Source of the DNA: a virus
Length of the DNA stretch: 64,000 bases
Strand: one strand, 5' to 3'
Virus record (IMG/VR): IMGVR_UViG_3300032268_000986
Span: 172,259-236,258 of that record
Below are positions 7,396-16,034 of the stretch, piece after piece; within the stretch, counting starts at the first letter, position 1; the number at the start of each line of letters is the position of its first letter. The position numbers and the translations under genes were made by a program. A model generated the notes under the pieces. The model was given only the letters and a program-made list of their open reading frames with translations, was not told the origin of the DNA and did no database searches.

Positions 7396-9293
7396 TTTTT
7401 TGGTGGTTGCACTGCTGTGGGCACGTTACGGTACACACGTTTTTGTGGGTCGTACACTGTTTTAAGTGGGCCCATGCCTGCCAGTTTCTTTACTCTGGCC
7501 ACCATGTCTTGATAGTCGTCACCGTAGTCGGCTTCGGGTGGCTCAGACTTCCGGTTGCCTTCCGCCACACCTTGTGATACGCTTTCAAACTCTGGCTTTT
7601 TATTTGAAGAAAGTCTATCTAATTTTTCAATAGTGCTACCTGCATTTCTAAAAAACTGTGCTGATTCTTTTTGGTATAATTCTGGATTATTTTTTAATAC
7701 TTCTACACTTTGCTTTGCCTTAGGGTAGATGCTATTAACATAATCTTTAGCATTGTTTGCATCAATAAACCTCTTAATAGATGCGGCAACTGCTTTAAAT
7801 AAATCACTATTATCTAACTGTCTATCTTTACAAATTGCGTATACTATTAAAGCATCTATTAGGACATCAAATTCTTCTTTACCAAGATTGCCCATTGCAG
7901 ATTTTTGTTGTTGTTGAGATTGGAGTGCAGAATTATATTTTTGATACGCTTCGCTTATACCTGCTCTATACGCATTTAAAAAATCCTGATAACGATTTTT
8001 CATATTAGTTAGAAACGCTGACACTAACTTATTCTCTTTATCTAACCCGGATGCCTCATATGCTTGTTGATTGCAAGTATCAATCACATTTTTTGCATTA
8101 TATGAATTTGTTTGTCTACAATAGTCAGAGACCCAATTACCAACATTAGTGACTAACCAATTTCTTAAATCATATCCTGTGTCCTGGTGAATACGACCCA
8201 TTGTTCTTGTGGCCAAATCTGTAGCATATTTTGTCCATTGCGTAACTTCCTGAGCGTCTGCTTTTGTTGCAACACCACCGGCTGCACCTGTCACAGCCGC
8301 CGCACCCAAGCCCTTTAGGAATCCTCTACGGTCTATTTCTTCTAATGAGCCTTCCGCCACACCTTCTTGCATATTGTTTAACAATTCCTGCGCTTTTTCA
8401 ATGCTGATCATGTATCTACCAAAGCGGTTAGGGTCTGCAGCCTTTTGTAGATATTCTTTGCTAAAGCCCTGTGGTCCGCTTGGTGAATCTATTCTAGCAG
8501 GAGCTGTGACTTGTTGCTTGCCATTTGCTCTGGCCTGTAGTTCTGCCTTGGCATCAGCAACACTGACCATTGGGCGAGGGTGTTCACCTGAAGCAACTTG
8601 TTGTAGATATTGTGTATTATAATTACTCAAGTCTGCCGCCTGAGCATGACCCATACCACCACCCATTGCCATGGCACCTGCTAATGCAGCTGAGCCCAAT
8701 GCGCTTTTCCACCCTTCAGTTAAATCAGTTACACCAAAACCAATATAGCTGTCACCGTGTTCGTCGCCTGATCGAACAACAAATGCGCCGCCCTCTTCAC
8801 TTTCAATTTCACCAATTTCCCAACCTTGGCGAGCTAGAGCTTGTTCAACTTGTTGTTGTACAGCATCATCACCATTGTACCACATACGAGCGTACTTGTG
8901 TAGTGTATCTTCTTCACCACTGTCACCGCCATCACCTGGCGCAAATTCATTCAACGAGCCTTCCGCCACACCTTGGCTTTCACTGACTTCGGCAGCGGTC
9001 AGGTACACAGTCCAGGTCTTGCCCGAACTGGCGGATTTCCGTTCAGCCCACTGCTTCATGTTTTCAAGATTGCTGCGCTCTTCTGCACTGTCTGCTGTGC
9101 CACGGCCGGCAACCACTTTCCATGGTCTGCCATTGATGGCAATTTGTATATTGTTGCGCTCGTGTGCCAGTTCTTGACGTAGGCCACGATGGTCATCGCC
9201 ACGGCCCATGCCGCTCACACTGCTGTCGTAGTCACGCTGATAAGCATCACGACGGTCAAAGCGACTTTCTTGTGTTATTTGACTGACTTTCAT
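7392..9293 (-). CDS. 633-aa modular polyprotein with GVAEG linkers and buried signal peptides
   Basis: Begins MKVSQITQES and is built of modules separated by three GVAEG sequences (residues 108-112, 311-315, 575-579). Module 1 (43-106) holds INGRPWKVVAGRG and EERSNLENMKQWAERKSA. Module 2 (113-310) has an acidic domain, then LTEG at 191-194 and a Sec-like segment (WKSALGSAALAGAMAM, ending AQA). Module 3 (316-574) opens with a Tat-like signal, DRRGFLKGLGAAAVTGAAGG ending ADAQ, then a helical, Cys-containing domain with AT-rich DNA. Module 4 is a short charged tail. VAE|G and LTE|G fit the T4 prohead-protease consensus, so this may be a capsid polyprotein cut during maturation. Module functions are unknown. 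Confidence 0.65.
   Translation of the reverse strand: MKVSQITQESRFDRRDAYQRDYDSSVSGMGRGDDHRGLRQELAHERNNIQIAINGRPWKVVAGRGTADSAEERSNLENMKQWAERKSASSGKTWTVYLTAAEVSESQGVAEGSLNEFAPGDGGDSGEEDTLHKYARMWYNGDDAVQQQVEQALARQGWEIGEIESEEGGAFVVRSGDEHGDSYIGFGVTDLTEGWKSALGSAALAGAMAMGGGMGHAQAADLSNYNTQYLQQVASGEHPRPMVSVADAKAELQARANGKQQVTAPARIDSPSGPQGFSKEYLQKAADPNRFGRYMISIEKAQELLNNMQEGVAEGSLEEIDRRGFLKGLGAAAVTGAAGGVATKADAQEVTQWTKYATDLATRTMGRIHQDTGYDLRNWLVTNVGNWVSDYCRQTNSYNAKNVIDTCNQQAYEASGLDKENKLVSAFLTNMKNRYQDFLNAYRAGISEAYQKYNSALQSQQQQKSAMGNLGKEEFDVLIDALIVYAICKDRQLDNSDLFKAVAASIKRFIDANNAKDYVNSIYPKAKQSVEVLKNNPELYQKESAQFFRNAGSTIEKLDRLSSNKKPEFESVSQGVAEGNRKSEPPEADYGDDYQDMVARVKKLAGMGPLKTVYDPQKRVYRNVPTAVQPPKK
7557..7573 (-). 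repeat. 17-bp GVAEG element, copy 2
   Basis: Exact copy of gccttccgccacacctt, in frame as GVAEG at residues 575-579 of the 633-aa protein. Confidence 0.9.
8349..8365 (-). repeat. 17-bp GVAEG element, copy 3
   Basis: Exact copy, in frame as GVAEG at residues 311-315, immediately before the module with the Tat-like signal. Confidence 0.9.
8958..8974 (-). repeat. 17-bp GVAEG element, copy 4
   Basis: Exact copy, in frame as GVAEG at residues 108-112, after the first module of the 633-aa protein. Confidence 0.9.
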
Positions 9294-9859
9294 ATGATTC
9301 CTGCTGCGGCTTGTAACACACGAACATCAGCAGTGACTTCGTGTATGCGCCGGGTGGCCAGGCCAGCTGCGGCACGCATTTCATTTAGATCTTCCTCGTG
9401 GGTGCGACGATAGTCATCGGGTGTGCAGGGCACAGCTTTGGCAAATGTTTCTGGATTCCAAGGCCACTTTTTACCTTCGTAATGCACAGTCCAGTCTTCA
9501 GGGTCAAACTCGGTCAAGGTTGACAGGTCATCCAGGAGAGTCTGCACATGTTCAGGCGCTGACCTGCGTCGACGGATTTCCACATACACCAGGAATCTAC
9601 TGGGCTTGATTTCACCTGGCGAGCGGTCAGCATCCATGACAAAGTCATAGCCTTTTTCAAACCAGGCCACTAGATCCTTGGCCGCAGACAAGTCACGTAC
9701 AAAAAAGCTCAGCACAATGATGTCAGCATCATCGCCCATTTTGCTGGTGAATTCATCCACGTGAACCGTGGACTTCATTATGCCATCAAGGTCACGATAC
9801 TGTAGACCCTCAGATAGTCGCTGGCGCCGCGGGTTGGTTGAGTTGTTGTTGTGCTGCAT
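9290..9859 (-). CDS. Conserved T4-like phage protein
   Basis: 189 residues from an ATG at 9859 that has GGAG six bases upstream; an ATG at 9874 is possible. It contains VHVDEFTSKMGDDADIIVLSF, DLVAWFEKGYDFVMDAD and an RFLVYVEIRRR strand, an alpha/beta pattern I recall from structural-region proteins of marine T4-like phages, where the family is unnamed. The sequence RLSE|GL near the N-terminus also fits a prohead-protease site. It overlaps the neighbouring gene by 50 bases and the 633-aa gene by ATGA. Confidence 0.6.
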   Translation of the reverse strand: MQHNNNSTNPRRQRLSEGLQYRDLDGIMKSTVHVDEFTSKMGDDADIIVLSFFVRDLSAAKDLVAWFEKGYDFVMDADRSPGEIKPSRFLVYVEIRRRRSAPEHVQTLLDDLSTLTEFDPEDWTVHYEGKKWPWNPETFAKAVPCTPDDYRRTHEEDLNEMRAAAGLATRRIHEVTADVRVLQAAAGII

Positions 9860-10391
9860 CAGCTGCTCCGTCATTTTGATATTCTTCTTGGTCAAGATCA
9901 TTTTCATAGGCCTGATCCAATTCATCAAGTTCAATCTCTTCGTCTTCCATTTCAATGGAACCAGTGCGTATGTCCTGCATCAGGGCCTTGGGCATGGTGA
10001 TTTCCACCAGCCACACTTTCTGACGCATGAGCTTGGCTTTTTTGGTGCCGGCTCGATAATCACTGGGATCTTCGATCTTGATGGGAATTTGAATTTCTTT
10101 TTTCATGAACTCCACGTTGCAGTCAAACGACAACAACCGGCGTGCGCCTCTAGGGTCGGGCATGAGTTTCAGGGGCCACATAAACGTGCAGGTCACTCGA
10201 TAACGGCCAATTTCTGGGCCCGACACCAGCTCGCCAATTTCCCAGTTTTTGAAAGCATACAGGTCTACTTCGTCCAGCACACGCTCAAAATCCAAGAGTG
10301 TGACAAGACTGCCCTCGCTCATGTAGATGTCACGAATGTTGTCGGCTACTTGCCAGTAGTCGGTGTGATCGCGGAATATTTCTTTGTCCAT
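9810..10391 (-). CDS. Conserved T4-like phage protein (virion region)
   Basis: 193 residues from MDKEIFRDHTDYWQ at 10391. The block VADNIRDIYMSEGSLVTLLDFERVLDE and the strands GRYRVTCTFMWPLKLMPDPRGA are, from memory, strongly conserved in cyanophage and pelagiphage T4-like genomes near head genes. The C-terminus is acidic then Gln/Ala-rich. No Shine-Dalgarno sequence is visible; an ATAAATA box ends five bases upstream. Function unknown. Confidence 0.65.
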   Translation of the reverse strand: MDKEIFRDHTDYWQVADNIRDIYMSEGSLVTLLDFERVLDEVDLYAFKNWEIGELVSGPEIGRYRVTCTFMWPLKLMPDPRGARRLLSFDCNVEFMKKEIQIPIKIEDPSDYRAGTKKAKLMRQKVWLVEITMPKALMQDIRTGSIEMEDEEIELDELDQAYENDLDQEEYQNDGAADAAQQQLNQPAAPATI

Positions 10392-10396
10392 GTGGT

Positions 10397-10403
10397 TATT
10401 TAT
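10397..10403 (-). promoter_or_regulatory. Late-promoter-like ATAAATA box
   Basis: Minus strand CCATAAATAACCAC directly before the ATG at 10391; transcription from it would start close to the first codon. Confidence 0.45.
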
Positions 10404-10427
10404 GGGTATATTATCAGTAGCCAAATC

Positions 10428-11168
10428 TTAGAATGGTACAGTAGCAGTTTGTGTTACTGTGCCGTTGTTTGTGACAGTTTGTGTGCCCGATGTGTCTGTG
10501 GTCACAGCCGCACCCAACATCAGGTACTTGGTATTAGCCAGGCTAGTCAATGGTGCCGACGGTGCTGTCACCGTACTACTGGTGCTGTTATACACTGCTG
10601 AGCCCACAGTGATTCTAAGGTTGGTTATAAAGCCAGACCAATAGCCGCCATAGAATCTGCCGATCCAGTTACAGACACCTGTATAATCAAGATTGTTGAC
10701 CTGTGTTCCGCCGCTAGGGCTGGTTCCGCCTGCGGCACCGGTAGCACGACTGCAGGTCACATAAGCACTAGTATTGACAAAAGTACCCACCCACATGGTT
10801 TCTACCTGTGTGCTGGCATTGCGGTTTAGTATGATGTACTGCCATTTGTTGACCTGCAAGGTGTTGCTGGGGAAAGTATAAGTCCTAGCACCGCCACCGC
10901 CGTATTTGTCCAGGGTAAATGACTGTGCATCAGTATTGAATAGGCTGAGAGCACCCGATTGATCTGTGGCAACCAACGCCTTTTGACTAGCATAGCTACT
11001 GTTGTTATAACACCAACCTTCTATAGTGTAAGCACCGGTGCCTAATGCGGCGCCAGGTGACATTGAGAGATACTGACTGCTTCCGTTGAACTGTAGGCTG
11101 CCTGCCAATGGCGTGTAATTTACAGCACTGGGCACATTGCTGGCCAGTGACATCATGATGCCGCTCAT
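10428..11168 (-). CDS. LamG/concanavalin-A-like tail protein
   Basis: 246 residues from MSGIMMSLASNV; the start overlaps the upstream stop as TAATG. LQFNGSSQYLSMSPGAALGTG, YTIEGWCYN, NKWQYIILNRN and IGRFYGGYWSGFITNLRIT are the signature strands of the LamG-like jelly-roll fold (laminin G/pentraxin superfamily), often a carbohydrate-binding domain of phage tail fibres. It follows the 1,116-aa fibre gene and is probably an accessory tip or receptor-binding protein. Confidence 0.7.
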   Translation of the reverse strand: MSGIMMSLASNVPSAVNYTPLAGSLQFNGSSQYLSMSPGAALGTGAYTIEGWCYNNSSYASQKALVATDQSGALSLFNTDAQSFTLDKYGGGGARTYTFPSNTLQVNKWQYIILNRNASTQVETMWVGTFVNTSAYVTCSRATGAAGGTSPSGGTQVNNLDYTGVCNWIGRFYGGYWSGFITNLRITVGSAVYNSTSSTVTAPSAPLTSLANTKYLMLGAAVTTDTSGTQTVTNNGTVTQTATVPF

Positions 11169-14100
11169 TATGACAGTCCTGTTCCGTTGATGAACCAAGT
11201 ATTGGCTGCGGTGTTCATGATAGTGGCCATGCCAAATGTGGCCAACACTCGGTTGCCCGCGGTGGCATTACCTGCCTGGTACATGCTTACGCCTGTGCCC
11301 TGATTTATCAAGATGCTGGCTGTGCCGGCATTTACAATTGTGATAGCAGTGCCCACGGGCCATGCGACTGAAGTGTTGTTGGCAATGGTCAAACTCAAGT
11401 TTGATGCACTGACTGAGTAATAATGTCTACCAGCATCTGTAGCAGCAATGGTTGCGTTGGCAGAGAATGAGACCTGCGGTATATCTCGGTAGCCCACTGC
11501 TGTGGCACTACCATTGGGCGCATTGCCCAGGTCCATGTACAAGCCACGAGTGTTGCCTCCAGATTCAAAGAACCGCATGCCGTTTTGGAATACATCTTGA
11601 ACCAGGCTTGTGCTCAACACTGTGTTGGCTAGCGCCGGGAGAGCCCAAAAAAGTTCAGCACCCTCGTTGCCACCCGGAGCATTGTCGATAGTAATGTTGG
11701 CACCAGTAAAACGAATGTTACCAATCACATTGCCAGTGACACTTAAATTGCCACCTGTAATATTGGCAGTTGTTGTGATATTGGCAGCACTGGTCAACGC
11801 TGACACAACGTTGCCACTCAAACTCAATCCTGCGGCATTCAATGTATTGGCACTGGTGACATTGCCGGTGGCACTGACACTGCCCGGAGCACTTAAATTA
11901 CCAATGTTGCTAAATGACCATGTCTTGGCTGTGCCATTGACATCGGTCATAATAGTGGCACTGTTAGCATAGGCGGATACAATAGTGTCTGGGTTAGGTT
12001 GTGTAGTTCTCCATGACAGCAACTGTGCTGGATTGTCTGTGCCATTGTTCATGGCCGCAATAGCAATGGCACCATTGGCCACAGTTTTGATAAGCCCGCC
12101 CGAGGTACCAGGTATGACCAAGTTGCCTGTGGTATCAAAGGTCCAGGTATTGGTGCCGTTGCTGGTCACAGTCACGTTGCCATTGCTGGTTGCAACACTT
12201 ACATTACTATTACCATTGACAATGTTGCTACTTGGACTTGCAACTATGCCAGTGAGTTGGCTACCATTACCTAGAATAAAATTGCCGCTGACGTTGCCGG
12301 TGGCTGATATTAAGCCACCAGTCAAGATGTTGCCACCTGTAACGTTGCCAGCCACGCTCAAGGGAACGTTTTGTACCTGCACAAGCACGTTGCTTACCAC
12401 AAGATTGTTGTTGCCGCCAGCACCAATATTGATAGCATTGCCGGGATTTGGTGCAAGGATGTTTGTGACGGTTAGGTTTGTACTGTTGACATTGAGTATA
12501 TCTCCTATTGTTCCTTGGAGGTTGCCACCAGTGATGTTGCCTGTAGCAGATATCAGGCCACCTGTGAGTATGTTACCACCTGTGATATTAGCAGTTACAC
12601 TCACGGTAGTTCCTGTGTGTGTGGTGGCATTGACATTGGCGCCACCTAGTACGTTGCCACCAGTGATATTGCCTGTGGCTGATATCAATCCGCCTGTGAG
12701 GATGTTGCCACCGGTGACGTTGCCGGAACTTACCAGACTGTCCACATTGGCTGTTTGGAAATAAGCCACGCTGTTGAGGCTGTTGCTGAGTGTGCTGTTG
12801 GCCTTGTCGTAGACCAAGCTGATGATACTGTGATTTCCTGCTATGCTTACACGGGCCACATTGTCGGCTGCAGGAGTTACTATCTGATTGTTCATCAGTG
12901 TAACTACTGTGCCAGCACTGGCAGTGACAGCATTGGCTGTGTTGCTTGAAGCACGAATTATTGAATCAACAATGTTCAAACTACCTGCAGTGACCTGAGG
13001 CATCACGCAATCATTGGCTCCCTTGACCAACACAGCGGCTCCAGCATTGTTGACCACTAGATTGTCTATTTTGTTGCCAACAATGCTAATAGATCCTGAA
13101 CCAGATATCAACACATTGCCTGTGACCTGTAGCTCACAATCATCAACTTCTACATAGCCTGAACTGCTTTTGGTAAATTGTCCGGTCACAGTTGACATGC
13201 TGATATAAGCCTGTGAGTTGCCTGCGATGATCAGATTTGCCATTCTGAGTCCAGCAATCCTGCTAGTAACATTGGCCATGGTGACTGTGCCAATGACTAT
13301 AGTGCTGGCACCAGTGGCATCATAGGTTATTAGTTGTGTATTTGTACTGGTTATAGTGGGATTTTCTGTGTATTCACCTGGGTGTATCACAATGGTATCG
13401 CGACCACCAGCAACCTGTGTGAGTGCGTGAGTTATGGTCAGATATGGTCGTAGTATGGTTCCTGTGCCAGTGCTGTCATTGCCGTCTTTGCTGACATGCA
13501 TCTCATCAGCAAAACTAGTACTGATACCAGTCAGCTGTGATCCATTGCCAATAAAATAGTTGCCAGTGACGTTGCCTGCGGCTGAGATCAATCCACCTGT
13601 TAAGACGTTGCCACTTGTGACATTGCCCGACACTGAAACTGTGGTGCCTGTATGTGTTGTGGCATTGACATTGGCACCACCAAGTATGTTGCCACCAGTG
13701 ATATTGCCTGTGGCGGATATCAATCCGCCTGTTAGGATGTTGCCACCTGTGACGTTGCCCGAAGCTGACACAGTGGCACTTTGTACCAGAGTTGCTGCTA
13801 TGACGTTGCCGCCGCTGACGTTGCCAGTGGTCACTATCAGACCAGCTGTGGTAATATTACCACCAGTTACGTTTGCACTTACTGAAACAGTGGTACCTGT
13901 GTGTGTTGTGGCATTGACGTTGGCTCCACCCAAGATGTTGCCACCAGTGATGTTGCCTGTGGTTGATATTGGATTTGATCCCAACGCAGCCAAATTGGCC
14001 ACAACATTGGCGTTGCCATAACTGGCAGCAATACCAGACAGCAGTGAACCGTTGCCTAGAATAAATCCACCGGAAATGTTAGCAGTGGTTGTGATGTTGC

Positions 14101-14518
14101 CCGTGCCACTGATAGTGTTGGCTCCCAAACTGGCCAATAGAGTAGTCACATTTGAATTGCCATATGTACCGCCCGACGTAATGGTCATTGTGGCCACTGC
14201 GCCGTTGGCAGTGACAGCAACGCCTGATCCAGTGAAGTTGATTGCTGTGGCGTCTTTTACTATGATATTGCCATCCACCATGACTTCAATATAGTTGGGC
14301 ACTGTGGGCTTGACGTTGGTAACAGTGGTGCTGCCAGCAGGGTTAACAGCAACTTCCTGCACAGGCACAACTGCAGGAGTTGTGCTGGCAGTGATGCCCA
14401 GTCCTGGTCCAGGTTCCACTGGTGCCGGAGTTCGATCTAACGGGGCTATTGGTGTTGGTGGGGGTGTAGAAGTGTCTACTGCGGCTGGTGCATAGGTGTA
14501 ATTGTTATTTGTGGCCAT
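11168..14518 (-). CDS. Long tail fibre with TGN repeats and a beta-helix domain
   Basis: 1,116 residues. A Pro/Thr-rich N-terminus (PPPTPIAPLDRTPAPVEPG) is followed by many copies of a repeat of about 17 residues (consensus SATGNITGGNILTGGLI). These DNA repeats are shared with the fibres at 19.5 and 26-29 kb. At about residues 340-560 a right-handed beta-helix is suggested by HVSKDGNDSTGTGTILRPYL (the pectate-lyase-like entry motif) and repeated short strands. The C-terminus (VGYRDIPQVSFSANATIAAT onward) looks like a trimerising tip. Preceded by AAGGA and a GGTAAATA box. Structural role confident; receptor unknown. Confidence 0.75.
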   Translation of the reverse strand: MATNNNYTYAPAAVDTSTPPPTPIAPLDRTPAPVEPGPGLGITASTTPAVVPVQEVAVNPAGSTTVTNVKPTVPNYIEVMVDGNIIVKDATAINFTGSGVAVTANGAVATMTITSGGTYGNSNVTTLLASLGANTISGTGNITTTANISGGFILGNGSLLSGIAASYGNANVVANLAALGSNPISTTGNITGGNILGGANVNATTHTGTTVSVSANVTGGNITTAGLIVTTGNVSGGNVIAATLVQSATVSASGNVTGGNILTGGLISATGNITGGNILGGANVNATTHTGTTVSVSGNVTSGNVLTGGLISAAGNVTGNYFIGNGSQLTGISTSFADEMHVSKDGNDSTGTGTILRPYLTITHALTQVAGGRDTIVIHPGEYTENPTITSTNTQLITYDATGASTIVIGTVTMANVTSRIAGLRMANLIIAGNSQAYISMSTVTGQFTKSSSGYVEVDDCELQVTGNVLISGSGSISIVGNKIDNLVVNNAGAAVLVKGANDCVMPQVTAGSLNIVDSIIRASSNTANAVTASAGTVVTLMNNQIVTPAADNVARVSIAGNHSIISLVYDKANSTLSNSLNSVAYFQTANVDSLVSSGNVTGGNILTGGLISATGNITGGNVLGGANVNATTHTGTTVSVTANITGGNILTGGLISATGNITGGNLQGTIGDILNVNSTNLTVTNILAPNPGNAINIGAGGNNNLVVSNVLVQVQNVPLSVAGNVTGGNILTGGLISATGNVSGNFILGNGSQLTGIVASPSSNIVNGNSNVSVATSNGNVTVTSNGTNTWTFDTTGNLVIPGTSGGLIKTVANGAIAIAAMNNGTDNPAQLLSWRTTQPNPDTIVSAYANSATIMTDVNGTAKTWSFSNIGNLSAPGSVSATGNVTSANTLNAAGLSLSGNVVSALTSAANITTTANITGGNLSVTGNVIGNIRFTGANITIDNAPGGNEGAELFWALPALANTVLSTSLVQDVFQNGMRFFESGGNTRGLYMDLGNAPNGSATAVGYRDIPQVSFSANATIAATDAGRHYYSVSASNLSLTIANNTSVAWPVGTAITIVNAGTASILINQGTGVSMYQAGNATAGNRVLATFGMATIMNTAANTWFINGTGLS

Positions 14519-14537
14519 GGTGTTGGGATCCTTGCAA

Positions 14538-14543
14538 TATTTA
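14538..14543 (-). promoter_or_regulatory. Late-promoter-like GGTAAATA box
   Basis: Minus-strand GGTAAATATTG about 20 bases before the fibre start at 14518, with AAGGA between. The rest of the 190-base divergent region (14519-14709) holds only the box for phoH at 14664. Confidence 0.55.
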
Positions 14544-14663
14544 CCGCAGTATCAATTTTAATTCAATCTGCCTGGGTCAGCGCCAAACATGTTGTTTGGA
14601 GCCTAATACTTAGTCAAGCATGCCACTAAAATCTATCCACATAATATTCATTGCACAATGTCG

Positions 14664-14669
14664 TAAATA
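14664..14669 (+). promoter_or_regulatory. Late-promoter-like CGTAAATA box
   Basis: Plus-strand CGTAAATATTTC, 40 bases before the phoH start at 14710. Confidence 0.4.
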
Positions 14670-14709
14670 TTTCTGTCTCAGAACAGAGACTAACCTAGGA
14701 GATTTGCAC

Positions 14710-15447
14710 TTGAGCAGAAATCGCGCCGCTAAGGCACAGAAACGACAGAGTCCGGAAACAGTGGAAAATACCATTAAATTCAACACAGCATCTAAGGTGG
14801 CACAGCGCCGCATAGAATTGATCCCTCGAACACGAAATCAAGAACAGCTGGTCATGGCTCTGCAAGATCCCAATCAACACATTGTAGTCACCACAGGGCC
14901 TGCAGGTACTGGTAAAACATACCTGGCCATGCTGGCGGCTATACGAGCACTAAAAGAAGGAGAATGCGATCGAATCATAATGACACGCCCCGCTGTGGGT
15001 GTAGAAGGTGAACAACATGGGTTCTTGCCCGGCAATCTAGTTGCCAAAATGGAACCATGGACTCGCCCCTTGTTGGATGTCATGCGCGAATATTATCGCC
15101 CTCAGGACATCTTGGCCATGATAGAAGATCAGGTAGTTGAAATCGCGCCACTGGCTTACATGCGCGGACGCACCTTTAAAAACTCATGGATTATAGCCGA
15201 CGAAATGCAAAATGCAACTCCGGCCCAGGCCAAGATGCTGATGACCCGCATAGGAGTGAATTCACGTATTGTGATCACCGGTGACGTGGAACAGGCCGAT
15301 CGCCACTCAGGCGAAAACGGTTTGTTGGATTTGTGTGAACGGCTTTGTTCAACTCCGGTTCGGGGTATAGCCGTGTGTGAAATGACTGCTCGTGATGTAC
15401 AACGTCACGCCATCATTGGGTCAGTACTGGGACTTTATTCCAACTGA
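14710..15447 (+). CDS. phoH: PhoH-like ATPase
   Basis: 245 residues from a TTG at 14710, chosen because AGGAG lies eight bases upstream; the frame is open further upstream but without a ribosome site. Walker A GPAGTGKT at about 63-70, then IIMTRPAVGVEGEQHGFLPG, the Walker B WIIADEMQNATPAQAKMLMT and TGDVEQADRHSGENGL, all signatures of the PhoH family. PhoH is a P-loop ATPase, proposed to act in RNA metabolism, and is very common in T4-like marine phages. It lies on the plus strand and converges with the HAD gene, overlapping its end by 13 bases. Confidence 0.92.
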   Translation: MSRNRAAKAQKRQSPETVENTIKFNTASKVAQRRIELIPRTRNQEQLVMALQDPNQHIVVTTGPAGTGKTYLAMLAAIRALKEGECDRIIMTRPAVGVEGEQHGFLPGNLVAKMEPWTRPLLDVMREYYRPQDILAMIEDQVVEIAPLAYMRGRTFKNSWIIADEMQNATPAQAKMLMTRIGVNSRIVITGDVEQADRHSGENGLLDLCERLCSTPVRGIAVCEMTARDVQRHAIIGSVLGLYSN

Positions 15448-16034
15448 CCTGTTATCAGCTGGTAGATTTCACGCCAGTTTTTGACCACAGGATACGGGCA
15501 CTCATGATTCATGTTGTGCCCGTGTTCCATTAGTATGCTCCGTAAACCCAGTCTATATCCTAGATCAGCGTTTTCGGGTTTGTCTTCAATCCAGTACAGG
15601 CCCGACCCACGATAGGGTTCCAGGGCAGCGTCTTTGTCTCCGCCGGTTTCCAGACACACCACACTTTCAAATGCAGTTTTACCAAACAACTTTCTGAGAT
15701 TCATTTCTCGCAGTTTCTTGGCATTGGTGTCAGTGCTGAGACTGGTGATGCAATGAAATTGATATCCGTGTTCTTCATGCAGGCGCTTGACATAGAACAT
15801 GGCATCTCTCAGGGGCGGCAAAAAACCAATGGCCGCTGACTCGTTGAACATCTTGATCAGCTTTTTGCCTTGATCCAGAGAAATACCATAACGATCACCA
15901 ATGTCATAGGTGAGTTCACTGCCATGAGCCTTTTCAAATCCATGCTGTTCCATCCAGACCGAGAACGCATACTCCCAGTCTAACAGCACGCCATCGGCAT
16001 CAACCAGTAATGTTTTCTGCAGGGGTTTTTTCAT
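15435..16034 (-). CDS. HAD-superfamily phosphatase-like protein
   Basis: 199 residues from an ATG at 16034. HAD motif I is LLVDADGVLLDW (nucleophile Asp plus Asp at +2); FHCITSLSTDT carries the motif II Thr/Ser, and YWIEDKPENADLGYRLG is the motif III/IV acidic pair. Length and motifs fit 5'-nucleotidase or polynucleotide-phosphatase-type HAD enzymes of T4-like phages. The substrate is unknown. It overlaps the 103-aa gene by 35 bases. Confidence 0.75.
   Translation of the reverse strand: MKKPLQKTLLVDADGVLLDWEYAFSVWMEQHGFEKAHGSELTYDIGDRYGISLDQGKKLIKMFNESAAIGFLPPLRDAMFYVKRLHEEHGYQFHCITSLSTDTNAKKLREMNLRKLFGKTAFESVVCLETGGDKDAALEPYRGSGLYWIEDKPENADLGYRLGLRSILMEHGHNMNHECPYPVVKNWREIYQLITGQLE

Noticed and set aside
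11600-14300. Several long plus-strand reading frames rich in Pro, Leu and Val, opposite the fibre gene
   Set aside because: They are antisense shadows of the repetitive fibre gene; the low-complexity composition mirrors the TGN repeats and no ribosome sites are present.
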